A stretch of 64,000 bases of DNA from Sphaerimonospora cavernae. Its GTDB lineage: Bacteria; Actinomycetota; Actinomycetes; Streptosporangiales; Streptosporangiaceae. The position numbers and the translations under genes are program-made. Where the stretch lies: contig NZ_JBHMQT010000014.1 in the NCBI RefSeq assembly GCF_042435035.1, positions 1 through 64,000 on the forward strand, written 5' to 3'. Shown piece after piece: positions 35,416-43,490 of this stretch. The first letter of the stretch is position 1. Every line of letters starts with the position of its first letter. The notes beneath the pieces are model-generated. The model was given only the letters and a program-made list of their open reading frames with translations, was not told the origin of the DNA and made no database searches.

Positions 35416-35450
35416 GAACGGCGCCCGGAAAGATCATCCGGGCGCCGTTC
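35416..35450 (-). terminator. Terminator after the HU gene
   Basis: GAACGGCGCCCGGA / TCCGGGCGCCGTTC, 14-bp perfect stem, 7-nt loop. No strong T-tract on either side. Confidence 0.7.
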
Positions 35451-35476
35451 GAGGTCGTTCTTGTTCCGGCCGATGG

Positions 35477-35776
35477 CTAACTCTTCTTTGCCGACGCCTT
35501 ACCGCCGGCGTTGACCTGCTCCTTGAACTCGGCGCCAGGGCGGAACCTGGGCGCCCAACTCTCCTCGACCTTGATGGGGTCGCCGGTCGAAGGGTTACGA
35601 GCCGTACGAGCGGGCTTGTGCACCATCTCAAAGGCGCCGAAGCCGGTGATCGAGACCTTGTCACCGCTGGCGACGGCGTTCTGGATCGCGTCGAGAACGG
35701 CGTTGACCGCCTCGGTCGCCGTCTTCTTGTCACCGACGCGATCAGTGATCGCCTCGACGAGTTCCTTCTTGTTCAT
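35477..35776 (-). CDS. HU-family DNA-binding protein
   Basis: 99 residues. MNKKELVEAITDRVGDKKTA, SGDKVSITGFGAFEMVHKPARTARNPSTGD and the basic C-terminus GGKASAKKS. Short HupA-type form without the long Lys/Ala tail of HupS/HupB. It bends DNA in the nucleoid. GGGGGGAACCAA precedes the ATG. Next to leuD, its usual place in actinobacteria. Confidence 0.95.
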   Translation of the reverse strand: MNKKELVEAITDRVGDKKTATEAVNAVLDAIQNAVASGDKVSITGFGAFEMVHKPARTARNPSTGDPIKVEESWAPRFRPGAEFKEQVNAGGKASAKKS

Positions 35777-35827
35777 TTGGTTCCCTCCCCCTTACGCGCT
35801 TGAAATTAGGGGACGAGGTCTCGGGAC

Positions 35828-36088
35828 TCAATCACCGGGCGGCAAGTTTCGCCTGCTCGGCGTGTCGGATCTGCCGTCCAGATAGGCGATGAAGACGTCC
35901 AGCCGATCGGCCGCGTGGGCTATGTCCCGTTTTGCCACGTCACAGATCGAGAGCAGCCGTCGCGTGAGGCGGGCTTTCTCCTCCTGTGGCAAGGCTAACG
36001 CCCTGACACGGCGATGCGCATCACGCAGTCGCCGCGCCAGTCGGTCCTCCGGGGTCTGGGCCTCGCTCAGACGGTCGTCGGCAGCCAT
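35828..36088 (-). CDS. Conserved small helical hypothetical protein
   Basis: 86 residues, highly charged and helical (EDRLARRLRDAHRRVRALALPQEEKARLTRRLLSICDVAKRD-type), no membrane part. The start overlaps the end of leuD by 22 nt, so it is probably translated with leuCD. Seen at this locus in relatives; function unknown. Confidence 0.7.
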   Translation of the reverse strand: MAADDRLSEAQTPEDRLARRLRDAHRRVRALALPQEEKARLTRRLLSICDVAKRDIAHAADRLDVFIAYLDGRSDTPSRRNLPPGD

Positions 36089-36654
36089 GGCTGCCGTCCA
36101 TTCTCGTACACCTCGATGTCGTCCGCGTGACGCAGGGTCAGGCCGATGTCGTCCAGGCCCTCCATGAGCCGCCAGCGCGTGTAGTCGTCGATCTCGAAGG
36201 ATGCGGCGACGTCACCGAAGCGCACCTGCCGCTCGGCCAGGTCCACGGTGACCTCGGTGGCCGGGTCGGCCTCGACCGCCGCCTGCAGGCGCCCGACGAC
36301 GTCCTCCGGCAGCACGACCGGCAGGAGACCCATCTTCGTGGAGTTGTTCCGGAAGATGTCACCGAACCGCGAGGAGATCACGACGCGGAAGCCGTACTGC
36401 TGGAGGGCCCAGACGGCGTGCTCGCGGGACGATCCGGTGCCGAAGTCCGGACCGGAGACGAGGATCGTGGCCCCTGCGTAGGCGGGGTCGTTCAGGACGA
36501 AGGACGGGTCCTCCCGCCAGGCGGAGAACAGGCCCTTCTCGAAGCCGGTGCGGCTGACCTGCTTGAGCCACACGGCCGGGATGATCTGGTCGGTGTCGAC
36601 GTTGCTGCGCCGCAGCGGTACGGCCCGGCCGGTGTGCGTGGTGAAGGCGTCCAT
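36067..36654 (-). CDS. leuD: 3-isopropylmalate dehydratase small subunit
   Basis: 195 residues. NVDTDQIIPAVWLKQ, SGPDFGTGSSREHAVWAL and SSRFGDIFRNNSTKMGLLP are LeuD swivel-domain motifs. With LeuC it isomerises 2- to 3-isopropylmalate. GGAGAGACCATC precedes the ATG; gap to leuC 31 nt. Confidence 0.96.
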   Translation of the reverse strand: MDAFTTHTGRAVPLRRSNVDTDQIIPAVWLKQVSRTGFEKGLFSAWREDPSFVLNDPAYAGATILVSGPDFGTGSSREHAVWALQQYGFRVVISSRFGDIFRNNSTKMGLLPVVLPEDVVGRLQAAVEADPATEVTVDLAERQVRFGDVAASFEIDDYTRWRLMEGLDDIGLTLRHADDIEVYENGRQPWLPTTV

Positions 36655-36685
36655 GATGGTCTCTCCTGGGTCCGAAGGAGGCGGG

Positions 36686-38101
36686 TCAGAGGTCGGCGGG
36701 GGCGGTCAGGCGGCCGGTGACCGCGGTCGCGGCGGCGACGGCCGGCGACACGAGGTGCGTGCGGCCGCCCTTGCCCTGGCGGCCCTCGAAGTTGCGGTTG
36801 GAGGTCGAGGCGCTGCGCTCACCCGGCTTGAGCGTGTCGGGGTTCATGCCCAGGCACATCGAGCAGCCCGCCTCACGCCACTCGGCGCCGGAGGCCTTGA
36901 ACACCTCGTGCAGGCCCTCCTCCTCCGCGGCCTTCTTGACCTGCATCGAGCCGGGCACGATCAGCGTGCGGGTGACGACCTCGCGACCGCGCAGGATCTC
37001 GGCGGCGGCCCGCAGGTCCTCCAGCCGTCCGTTGGTGCAGGAGCCGACGAAGACCGTGTCGACCTCGACGTCGCGCAGCGGGGTGCCCGCGGCGAGGCCC
37101 ATGTACTCCAGCGCTCGCTCGGCCGCCGCCCGCTCGACGGGGTCGGCGAAGTCCTCGGGAGAGGGTACGGCCGAGCCGAGCGGTACACCCTGCCCCGGGT
37201 TGGTGCCCCACGTGACGAACGGCGTCAGCGTCGCGGCGTCGATCTCGACGACCTTGTCGAACACGGCGGCGTCGTCGGTGCGCAGGGTCTTCCAGTACTC
37301 GACGGCCTGGTCCCAGGCGGCTCCCGTGGGCGCGTGCGGACGGCCGCGCAGGTATTCGAAGGTGGTCTCGTCCGGAGCGATCATGCCCGCCCGGGCGCCG
37401 GCCTCGATCGACATGTTGCAGATCGTCATGCGGCCCTCCATGGAGAGCTTGCGGATGGCCTCACCGCGGTACTCCACGATGTGGCCCTGGCCGCCGCCGG
37501 TGCCGATCTTGGCGATGATGGCGAGGATGAGGTCCTTGGCGGTGACGCCGACCGGCAGGTCGCCCTTGACCTCGATGGCCATCGTCCTGGGCCGGTAGGC
37601 GGGCAGCGTCTGCGTGGCCAGCACGTGCTCGACCTCGGAGGTGCCGATGCCGAACGCGATGCCCCCGAACGCGCCATGCGTCGAGGTGTGGGAGTCGCCG
37701 CAGACGATCGTCATGCCGGGCTGGGTGAGGCCGAACTGCGGGCCGATGATGTGCACCACGCCCTGGCCCGCGTCACCCATCGGGTGCAGTCGGACACCGA
37801 ACTCGGCGGCGTTCTTGCGCAGGGTCTCGACCTGGGTGCGCGACACCGGGTCGGAGATGGGCCCCAGCACGGTCGGGACGTTGTGGTCCTCGGTGGCGAT
37901 CGTCAGATCGGGGCGGCGCACCTTCCTGCCGGCGAGCCTCAGGCCGTCGAACGCCTGCGGGCTGGTCACCTCGTGGACGAGGTGGAGGTCGATGTAGAGC
38001 AGGTCGGGCTCGCCCTCGGCGCGCCGTACGACGTGCTGCTCCCAGACTTTCTCGGCCAGTGTTCGACCCGTCGGTGTGCGATCCGTCGGTGTGCGACCCA
38101 T
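36686..38101 (-). CDS. leuC: 3-isopropylmalate dehydratase large subunit
   Basis: 471 residues. Aconitase family: the iron-sulfur cysteines are in VGSCTNGR and CSMCLGMNPD; GDSHTSTHGAFGGIAFGIGTSEVEHV is conserved. ATG 38101 follows AAGGAGGCGTTTCACC. The N-terminus has a short repeat (RTPTDRTPTGRT). Divergent from the ndgR-like regulator, which probably controls it. Confidence 0.97.
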   Translation of the reverse strand: MGRTPTDRTPTGRTLAEKVWEQHVVRRAEGEPDLLYIDLHLVHEVTSPQAFDGLRLAGRKVRRPDLTIATEDHNVPTVLGPISDPVSRTQVETLRKNAAEFGVRLHPMGDAGQGVVHIIGPQFGLTQPGMTIVCGDSHTSTHGAFGGIAFGIGTSEVEHVLATQTLPAYRPRTMAIEVKGDLPVGVTAKDLILAIIAKIGTGGGQGHIVEYRGEAIRKLSMEGRMTICNMSIEAGARAGMIAPDETTFEYLRGRPHAPTGAAWDQAVEYWKTLRTDDAAVFDKVVEIDAATLTPFVTWGTNPGQGVPLGSAVPSPEDFADPVERAAAERALEYMGLAAGTPLRDVEVDTVFVGSCTNGRLEDLRAAAEILRGREVVTRTLIVPGSMQVKKAAEEEGLHEVFKASGAEWREAGCSMCLGMNPDTLKPGERSASTSNRNFEGRQGKGGRTHLVSPAVAAATAVTGRLTAPADL

Positions 38102-38138
38102 GGTGAAACGCCTCCTTGCGCTCGGCCCCCGGGCTGTG

Positions 38139-38175
38139 TCTCGAAAGACGAGACGGAAATATCGGGATATGGACA
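38139..38175 (+). promoter_or_regulatory. Operator-like element, copy 1 (leuC side)
   Basis: Starts with TCTCG-AAAGA-CGAGA, then CGGAAATATCGGGATATGGACA. 30 of 37 positions match copy 2, exactly 70 bp away. Confidence 0.65.
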
Positions 38176-38208
38176 CTTTATATACTGATTTCCCGTATTG
38201 CGTTTGCA

Positions 38209-38245
38209 TCTCGGATACCGAGACGGCAGTATCGGGGTATGGACA
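38209..38245 (+). promoter_or_regulatory. Operator-like element, copy 2 (overlaps the ndgR start)
   Basis: TCTCGG-ATA-CCGAGA, then CGGCAGTATCGGGGTATGGACA; the ATG of the IclR gene lies in its right end. Confidence 0.65.
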
Positions 38246-38955
38246 ACTCTAGCGGGGTCGGAGTACTCGACAAGGCGGTTCTCGTACTCAACGCACTGGA
38301 GGCGGGCCCCGCTTCCCTGGCACAGCTCGTCCAGGCGACCGGCCTGGCCCGGCCGACCGCCCACCGGCTGGCGGTCGCACTCGAGTACCACCGCATCGTC
38401 TCCCGTGACACGCAGGGGCGTTTCGTCCTCGGGCCTCGGCTGTCCGAACTGTCCACGGCCGCCGGCGAGGACCGGCTGCTCGCCGTGGCGGGTCCGGTGC
38501 TCACCCAGCTCCGCGACCTCACCGGCGAAAGCGCCCAGCTCTACCGCCGGCAGGGGGACGAGCGGGTCTGCGTGGCCGCGGCGGAGCGCACCAGCGGGCT
38601 GCGCGACACCGTGCCCGTCGGCTCGGCACTGCCCATGGGCGCGGGATCGGCGGCGCAGATCCTGCTCGCCTGGGAGGACCCGGACCGGCTACACCGCGGC
38701 CTGCGCGGCGCCAAGTTCACCGCCACGACGCTGTCGAGCGTACGCAGGAGGGGCTGGGCGCACAGCATCGGCGAGCGCGAGCAGGGCGTCGCCAGCGTCT
38801 CGGCTCCGATCCGCGGCTCGGGCGGCAAGGTCATCGCGGCCGTCTCCGTGTCCGGGCCGATCGAGCGTCTCACGCGCACGCCCGGGCGGATGCACGCCGG
38901 ACCGGTGGTGGCCGCCGCCGAACGGATCACGGAAGCGATGCGGCGGGCAAACTGA
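38239..38955 (+). CDS. ndgR: IclR-family regulator NdgR/LtbR-like
   Basis: 238 residues. Winged HTH (VLNALEAGPASLAQLVQATGLARPTAHRLAVALEYH) and the IclR effector domain (GSALPMGAGSAAQILLAW, GVASVSAPIRGSGGKVIAAVSVSGP). The NdgR group is always beside leuCD and regulates leucine and related amino acid genes in Streptomyces and corynebacteria. ATG 38239 has no good ribosome-binding site and lies inside the operator copy; the mRNA may be leaderless. Confidence 0.9.
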   Translation: MDNSSGVGVLDKAVLVLNALEAGPASLAQLVQATGLARPTAHRLAVALEYHRIVSRDTQGRFVLGPRLSELSTAAGEDRLLAVAGPVLTQLRDLTGESAQLYRRQGDERVCVAAAERTSGLRDTVPVGSALPMGAGSAAQILLAWEDPDRLHRGLRGAKFTATTLSSVRRRGWAHSIGEREQGVASVSAPIRGSGGKVIAAVSVSGPIERLTRTPGRMHAGPVVAAAERITEAMRRAN

Positions 38956-38991
38956 TTAGAGCCGGAGCACCAATGGGCCTAGGCTGGCGGG

Positions 38992-40704
38992 GTGACCGAT
39001 CGCATCGAGGCAGCCGCCGCTGAACTGCGTCCCCTGCTCCAAGAATTCATTCTCTGGGTGCCGGACAACGCACCGGGCAGCGATCCCGAGCTCGTGGGAC
39101 CCGTCGCGCTGTGGCACCGCCTGGCCGTCCGCGACGATGCCGGCCTGTGGAAGCGCGGCGACCTGCGCACCGTGCTGCTCGAGCACGTTCCCAAAGCGGT
39201 GGAAGACCCCGAAGCGGCCGCCGAGGGGCTGGTGTCGGCGATCCGGTCCTACCTGACGTTCCTGTCGTCGACCGAACGGCTGGCGCCCGGCTCCGCGTCC
39301 CTCGACGCCCTGCTCGCCGAACTCGATGACATCGAGGACGACTTCGTCGACGCGATGGAGGACATCCTGGACGGGAACCCCTGGGACGACGACGAGGACG
39401 ACGAGGACGACGAGGAGGTCGACGAGGAGGTCGGTGAGAGTCTGGGCGACTTCGAGCCGTTCGCCGACGAGATCGCGGCGCTGCCCACGGTCCGGCTGCG
39501 TTCCGACGCCGAACTGGCCGAGGCCGCCCGCGGGGTCGCGCTCATCGCCCAGGCTCGCGATCTGGCGTTGTGGGTCGGCACCGGCCGCAAGGTGGGTGCG
39601 GAGGCTCTCCTGTCCGACGACGAGGTGAGTGAGGCCGTACGAGCACTCGGCCTGCCGGACGCGCAGTATCTGTGGAACATCTGGAACCTCGCCATCGACC
39701 TGGAGTTCCTCGCCCCGGACGGGGACGACACGGTCAGCGTTGACCCCGACACATCCGCCTGGCCCTTCGAGGACGACGAGGACGCCCTCGACGTATGGAC
39801 GACCGGCCTGCACTCGATCGACTACGGCGACCCGGAGCTCGACGACGATGATCTGACTCTGGCGCTGTCCGGGCTGACCCGCGCGCTGCTGATCCAACTG
39901 CTACTCCACAGCGGCTCTCGGACGCTGGCCGATCTTCGCGTAGAGCTGACCCAGGCCGTGTCGGAGTATGACGATCTCGGCTTGGACGCCTGGGCCGCCG
40001 CCGGCGATCCGCTCGCTTCCGTTGTGGCCTGGCTGAGCGGGTACGGCATGGTCGGTGTCGACGACGGCGTGATCTCACTCACGCCGCTCGGCACCGACGG
40101 CGTGGTGCATCTGCTCGACGACGAGGACATCGAGGTGGACGCCCGGCCCGCGATCGACGCGATGACCGCGCTCGATCTGCTGTCGCTCAGCTCCGACATG
40201 ACGGATGAGGAGGCGGACGCCGAGTTCGCGGCGTGGCTCGCCCTGCGCACCCCCACCCAGGCCGCCTCCGAGCTGCTCGCGGCCGCCGCTGAGGACGAGA
40301 CCGACGCGCTGGTCCGTGTCCAGGCCGCCAGCCTGGTGGGCTCTCTCGGCGATGCGGCGGTGCCGGCCTGGCACGAGGCGGCCAAGGAGCCGTCGCTGCG
40401 GCCGTACGCCGCGACCCACCTGACCCAGATGGGGGTCGAGGGCGCGCCCGAGCCGACGCCCACCGACGTGCACTGGCTGATCCTCGACATGTGGACGATC
40501 GCCAACGAGCTCGGGCGGGCCGAGTTCGTGGCCAGCCTGCACGAGGTCGAGACGCAGAAGCTCATCGGAATACTCGACGGGATCTGGAAGACCCGGCACC
40601 CGCATCTGGAGGAGCTGCTGGAGGCCATCGCCGAGGCGCACCCCGACAAGCAGGTGAGCAAGGCCGCCAAGCGCGCCCTGTTCAAGGCCCGATCGGGGAG
40701 CTGA
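38992..40704 (+). CDS. Large acidic protein of unknown function
   Basis: 570 residues from GTG 38992, with GGCGGG adjacent. No signal peptide or membrane span. Very acidic, with a Asp/Glu tract near residue 125-147 (WDDDEDDEDDEEVDEEVGES) and many Asp-rich turns. The C-terminal part looks like HEAT-type helical repeats (RVQAASLVGSLGDAAVPAWHEAA). No catalytic motif recognised. Located between ndgR and the tRNA cluster; I have seen similar proteins only as hypothetical in actinobacteria. Confidence 0.75.
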   Translation: MTDRIEAAAAELRPLLQEFILWVPDNAPGSDPELVGPVALWHRLAVRDDAGLWKRGDLRTVLLEHVPKAVEDPEAAAEGLVSAIRSYLTFLSSTERLAPGSASLDALLAELDDIEDDFVDAMEDILDGNPWDDDEDDEDDEEVDEEVGESLGDFEPFADEIAALPTVRLRSDAELAEAARGVALIAQARDLALWVGTGRKVGAEALLSDDEVSEAVRALGLPDAQYLWNIWNLAIDLEFLAPDGDDTVSVDPDTSAWPFEDDEDALDVWTTGLHSIDYGDPELDDDDLTLALSGLTRALLIQLLLHSGSRTLADLRVELTQAVSEYDDLGLDAWAAAGDPLASVVAWLSGYGMVGVDDGVISLTPLGTDGVVHLLDDEDIEVDARPAIDAMTALDLLSLSSDMTDEEADAEFAAWLALRTPTQAASELLAAAAEDETDALVRVQAASLVGSLGDAAVPAWHEAAKEPSLRPYAATHLTQMGVEGAPEPTPTDVHWLILDMWTIANELGRAEFVASLHEVETQKLIGILDGIWKTRHPHLEELLEAIAEAHPDKQVSKAAKRALFKARSGS

Positions 40705-40806
40705 CGGCTCGGGGAAAGGCCGGCACGATCGGCAGGCGTCCCGCTCAGGAGCATCGAGCGGGACGCGGTCGGCGTGACCGTGCCGCCTCCCCCCCTGGAA
40801 CGCGAA

Positions 40807-40835
40807 AACCCCCGGACCGTGAGGTGCCGGGGGTT
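40807..40835 (-). terminator. Terminator of the tRNA cluster
   Basis: AACCCCCGG / CCGGGGGTT, followed on the minus strand by TTTTCGCG. Confidence 0.8.
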
Positions 40836-40844
40836 CCGCTCATG

Positions 40845-40917
40845 TAGCCCCGACCGGATTCGAACCGGCGCTACCGCCTTGAGAGGGCGGCGTCCTAGGC
40901 CACTAGACGACGGAGCC
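40845..40917 (-). tRNA. tRNA-Glu (anticodon CTC)
   Basis: 73 nt, cloverleaf with GGCTCCG acceptor (G-U pairs), anticodon loop CTCTCAA, T-loop TTCGAAT. CCA is not encoded. Confidence 0.95.
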
Positions 40918-40952
40918 TTCATGCTGCATCTACAGCGTGTGCGGCCTCACAG

Positions 40953-41028
40953 TGGTAGTCCCGAGCGGATTCGAACCGCCGTTACCGCCTTGAGAGGGCG
41001 GCGTCCTAGGCCACTAGACGACGGGACC
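40953..41028 (-). tRNA. tRNA-Glu (anticodon CTC), second copy
   Basis: 76 nt including encoded CCA. GGTCCCG acceptor pairs with CGGGACT; the anticodon and D arms are identical to the first copy, while the T-stem and acceptor differ. Confidence 0.96.
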
Positions 41029-41085
41029 ATGCACTGTGTGTCGCATCGCTGCGATTTTCCAACCGAATCCCTTGGGGGGATCCAG

Positions 41086-41157
41086 CTGGGGTACCAGGAC
41101 TCGAACCTAGACTAACGGAGCCAGAATCCGTCGGGCTGCCAATTACCCCATACCCCA
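41086..41157 (-). tRNA. tRNA-Gln (anticodon CTG)
   Basis: 72 nt, TGGGGTA acceptor pairing with TACCCCA, anticodon loop TTCTGGC, T-loop TTCGAGT. CCA not encoded. First in the minus-strand cluster Gln-Glu-Glu. Confidence 0.95.
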
Positions 41158-41361
41158 ATCCGCTTGCCGGACTCAGCGCCCCGCTTGCGACTCCGAAAGG
41201 ATAGCCCAGCTTGGCACCCACTACCAAAACGATTGCCGCGCGCCGCGCGACATCGTCGTGGACGATGGTTGTGCGAGGCTGAGAGCACACGGCGCCGGCC
41301 GTCCACGAGACGGCCGGTCGTACGCTCGGACACACCGCCGGACACCAAGGAGCCGCCGCAG

Positions 41362-43341
41362 ATGAACCCGGCCGAGAACCCGTTCCTCAGCCCCAGTGAC
41401 CTGCCCTACGGGCTGCCGCCCTTCCAACGGATCAGGGAGGAGCACTACGTCCCGGCGTTCGAGCAGGGCATGGCCGAGCACCTCGCCGAGGTCGCGGCGA
41501 TCGCGGACAATCCGGAGCGGCCGACGTTCGAGAACACGATCGAGGCCCTGGAGCGGGCGGGCGCCCTGCTCGACCGGGTCAGCGCCGTCTTCTTCAACCG
41601 GGCGTCCTCCGACACCACCCCCGGCATCCAGAAGATCCAGCAGGACGTCACCCCCAGGCTGGCCAAGCACGCGGACGCCGTACACCTGAATGCGAAGCTG
41701 TTCGCCCGCATCCGCGCCGTGGAGGCGGGCGGTGAGGAGGAGCGGTGGCTGCTCGACCGCTACCTCACCGACTTCACCCGGGCCGGCGCCCTGCTCGACG
41801 CGGCTGACCAGGAACGGCTCAGAGGGCTCAACGAGCGGCTGTCGGAGCTGGCGACGACCTTCCAGCAGAACCTCCTCGCCGACACGAACGACCGGGCGGT
41901 CGTGGTCGACGAAGCGGCCGAGCTCGACGGCCTGACCGAGGACGCGGTCCGGGGGCTCGCCGAGACGGCCAGGGAGCGCGGCCTGGACGGCAAGCATGTG
42001 ATCACGCTGGTGCTGCCGACCGGCCAGCCGTCGCTCGCCTCGCTGACCGACCGGTCGCTGCGCGAGCGCGTCCACACCGCCTCTATCGGGCGCGGTGCGG
42101 CGAACGCCGAGCTGATCAGAGAGATGGCGCTGCTGCGGCGAGAGCGGGCGCGGCTGCTCGGCTACGCCGACCATGCCGAGTACGTCCTGGCGGACCAGAC
42201 GGCGGGGACCACCGGGGCCGTCACCGAGATGCTGGCCAAGCTCGTCCCGCCGGCCGTGGCGAACGCGCGCAGGGAGCAGGCGGAGCTCGAGGAGCTCGCC
42301 GGCCACGCCGTACGGCCCTGGGACTGGGCCTTCTACGCGGAGAAGGCCCGTGAGGCGCGCTACGACATCGACGGCGCCCGCCTGCGGCCGTACTTCGAGC
42401 TGAACGCCGTCCTGGAGAAGGGCGTCTTCTACGCGGCCACGCGGCTCTACGGGATCACCTTCACCGAACGGAAGGACCTGGCCGGCTATCACCCGGACGT
42501 GCGGGTCTTCGAGGTGTTCGACTCCGGCGGCGCGCCGCTCGGCCTGTTCCTCGGCGACTTCCACGCCCGGGCCTCCAAGCGGGGCGGCGCGTGGATGAAC
42601 AGCCTGGTCAGGCAGTCGGCCCTGGAGGGCGCCCGGCCGGTCGTCGTGAACAACCTCAACATCGTCAAGGGCGAGCCGACGCTGATGACGTTCGACGAGG
42701 TCAACACGATGTTCCACGAGTTCGGGCACGCCCTGCACGCCTTGTTCTCGGATGTGCGCTTCCCGCGCTTTTCGGGTACGGCGGTGCCGCGCGACTTCGT
42801 CGAGTACCCCTCCCAGGTGAACGAAATGTGGGCGACCCACCCCGAGATCCTGGCCAACTACGCGAAGCACTACGAGACGGGCGAGCCGATGCCGCAGGAG
42901 CTCGTCGATCGGCTGCTGGAGTCACAGAAGTTCAACCAGGGGTTCGCCACGGTCGAGTACCTGGCCGCCACGCTCCTCGACTGGGCGTGGCACACGGAAT
43001 ACTCCGGCGAGGACCCCGCGGCGTTCGAGACGAAGGCGCTCGCGGACGTCGGCGTGGACCTGCCCGCCGTGCCGCCGCGCTACCGCAGCACGTACTTCTC
43101 CCACATCTGGGCGGGCGGCTACAGCGCGGGCTACTACTCCTACATCTGGAGCGAGGTCCTCGACGCCGACACCGTCGAATGGTTCAACGAGAACGGCGGG
43201 CTGCTGCGCGAGAACGGCGACCGGTTCCGCCGGGAACTGCTGTCCAAGGGCGGCAGCGTCGACCCGATGGCCGCCTTCCGCGCGTTCCGGGGCCGGGACC
43301 CCGAGATCACCCCCCTACTCGCCCGCCGCGGCCTGCTGTGA
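41362..43341 (+). CDS. M3-family oligopeptidase (Dcp/PrlC-type)
   Basis: 659 residues. The zinc motif HEFGH (452-456) is in MFHEFGHALHALF with the downstream ligand in the FVEYPSQVNE block, typical of thimet/peptidyl-dipeptidases. N-terminal LPYGLPPFQRIREEHYVPAFE is Dcp-like. No signal peptide, so a cytosolic peptide-degrading enzyme. AAGGAGCCGCCGCAG precedes the ATG. Convergent with gltX. Confidence 0.93.
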   Translation: MNPAENPFLSPSDLPYGLPPFQRIREEHYVPAFEQGMAEHLAEVAAIADNPERPTFENTIEALERAGALLDRVSAVFFNRASSDTTPGIQKIQQDVTPRLAKHADAVHLNAKLFARIRAVEAGGEEERWLLDRYLTDFTRAGALLDAADQERLRGLNERLSELATTFQQNLLADTNDRAVVVDEAAELDGLTEDAVRGLAETARERGLDGKHVITLVLPTGQPSLASLTDRSLRERVHTASIGRGAANAELIREMALLRRERARLLGYADHAEYVLADQTAGTTGAVTEMLAKLVPPAVANARREQAELEELAGHAVRPWDWAFYAEKAREARYDIDGARLRPYFELNAVLEKGVFYAATRLYGITFTERKDLAGYHPDVRVFEVFDSGGAPLGLFLGDFHARASKRGGAWMNSLVRQSALEGARPVVVNNLNIVKGEPTLMTFDEVNTMFHEFGHALHALFSDVRFPRFSGTAVPRDFVEYPSQVNEMWATHPEILANYAKHYETGEPMPQELVDRLLESQKFNQGFATVEYLAATLLDWAWHTEYSGEDPAAFETKALADVGVDLPAVPPRYRSTYFSHIWAGGYSAGYYSYIWSEVLDADTVEWFNENGGLLRENGDRFRRELLSKGGSVDPMAAFRAFRGRDPEITPLLARRGLL

Positions 43342-43382
43342 CCCGCTGAGCCGTCCACCGGGCGGGCTGCTCAGCTGGTCGC

Positions 43383-43419
43383 CGTGGCCGCGGGCGTGAG
43401 CCTCACACTCGCGGCCATG
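43383..43419. terminator. Bidirectional terminator between the M3 peptidase and gltX
   Basis: Stem TGGCCGCG / CGCGGCCA (43385-43392 and 43410-43417) with an inner GTGAG/CTCAC pairing. Confidence 0.55.
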
Positions 43420-43444
43420 GCGTGGCCGGTCAGGATGAAAGGCC

Positions 43445-43490
43445 GGCGAGAGCCGTACGGCGTCAGGAGAGCTTGGCGAGAGCCGTACGG
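43445..43490 (-). repeat. 16-bp direct repeat overlapping the gltX 3' end
   Basis: GGCGAGAGCCGTACGG at 43445-43460 and 43475-43490, 30-bp period. The second copy is inside the last gltX codons and the TGA lies between the two. Confidence 0.7.

Noticed and set aside
38167..38252. 27-codon ORF starting MDTLYTDFP between the two operator copies
   Set aside because: No ribosome-binding site and no run of branched-chain codons; it exists because copy 1 of the operator contains an ATG.
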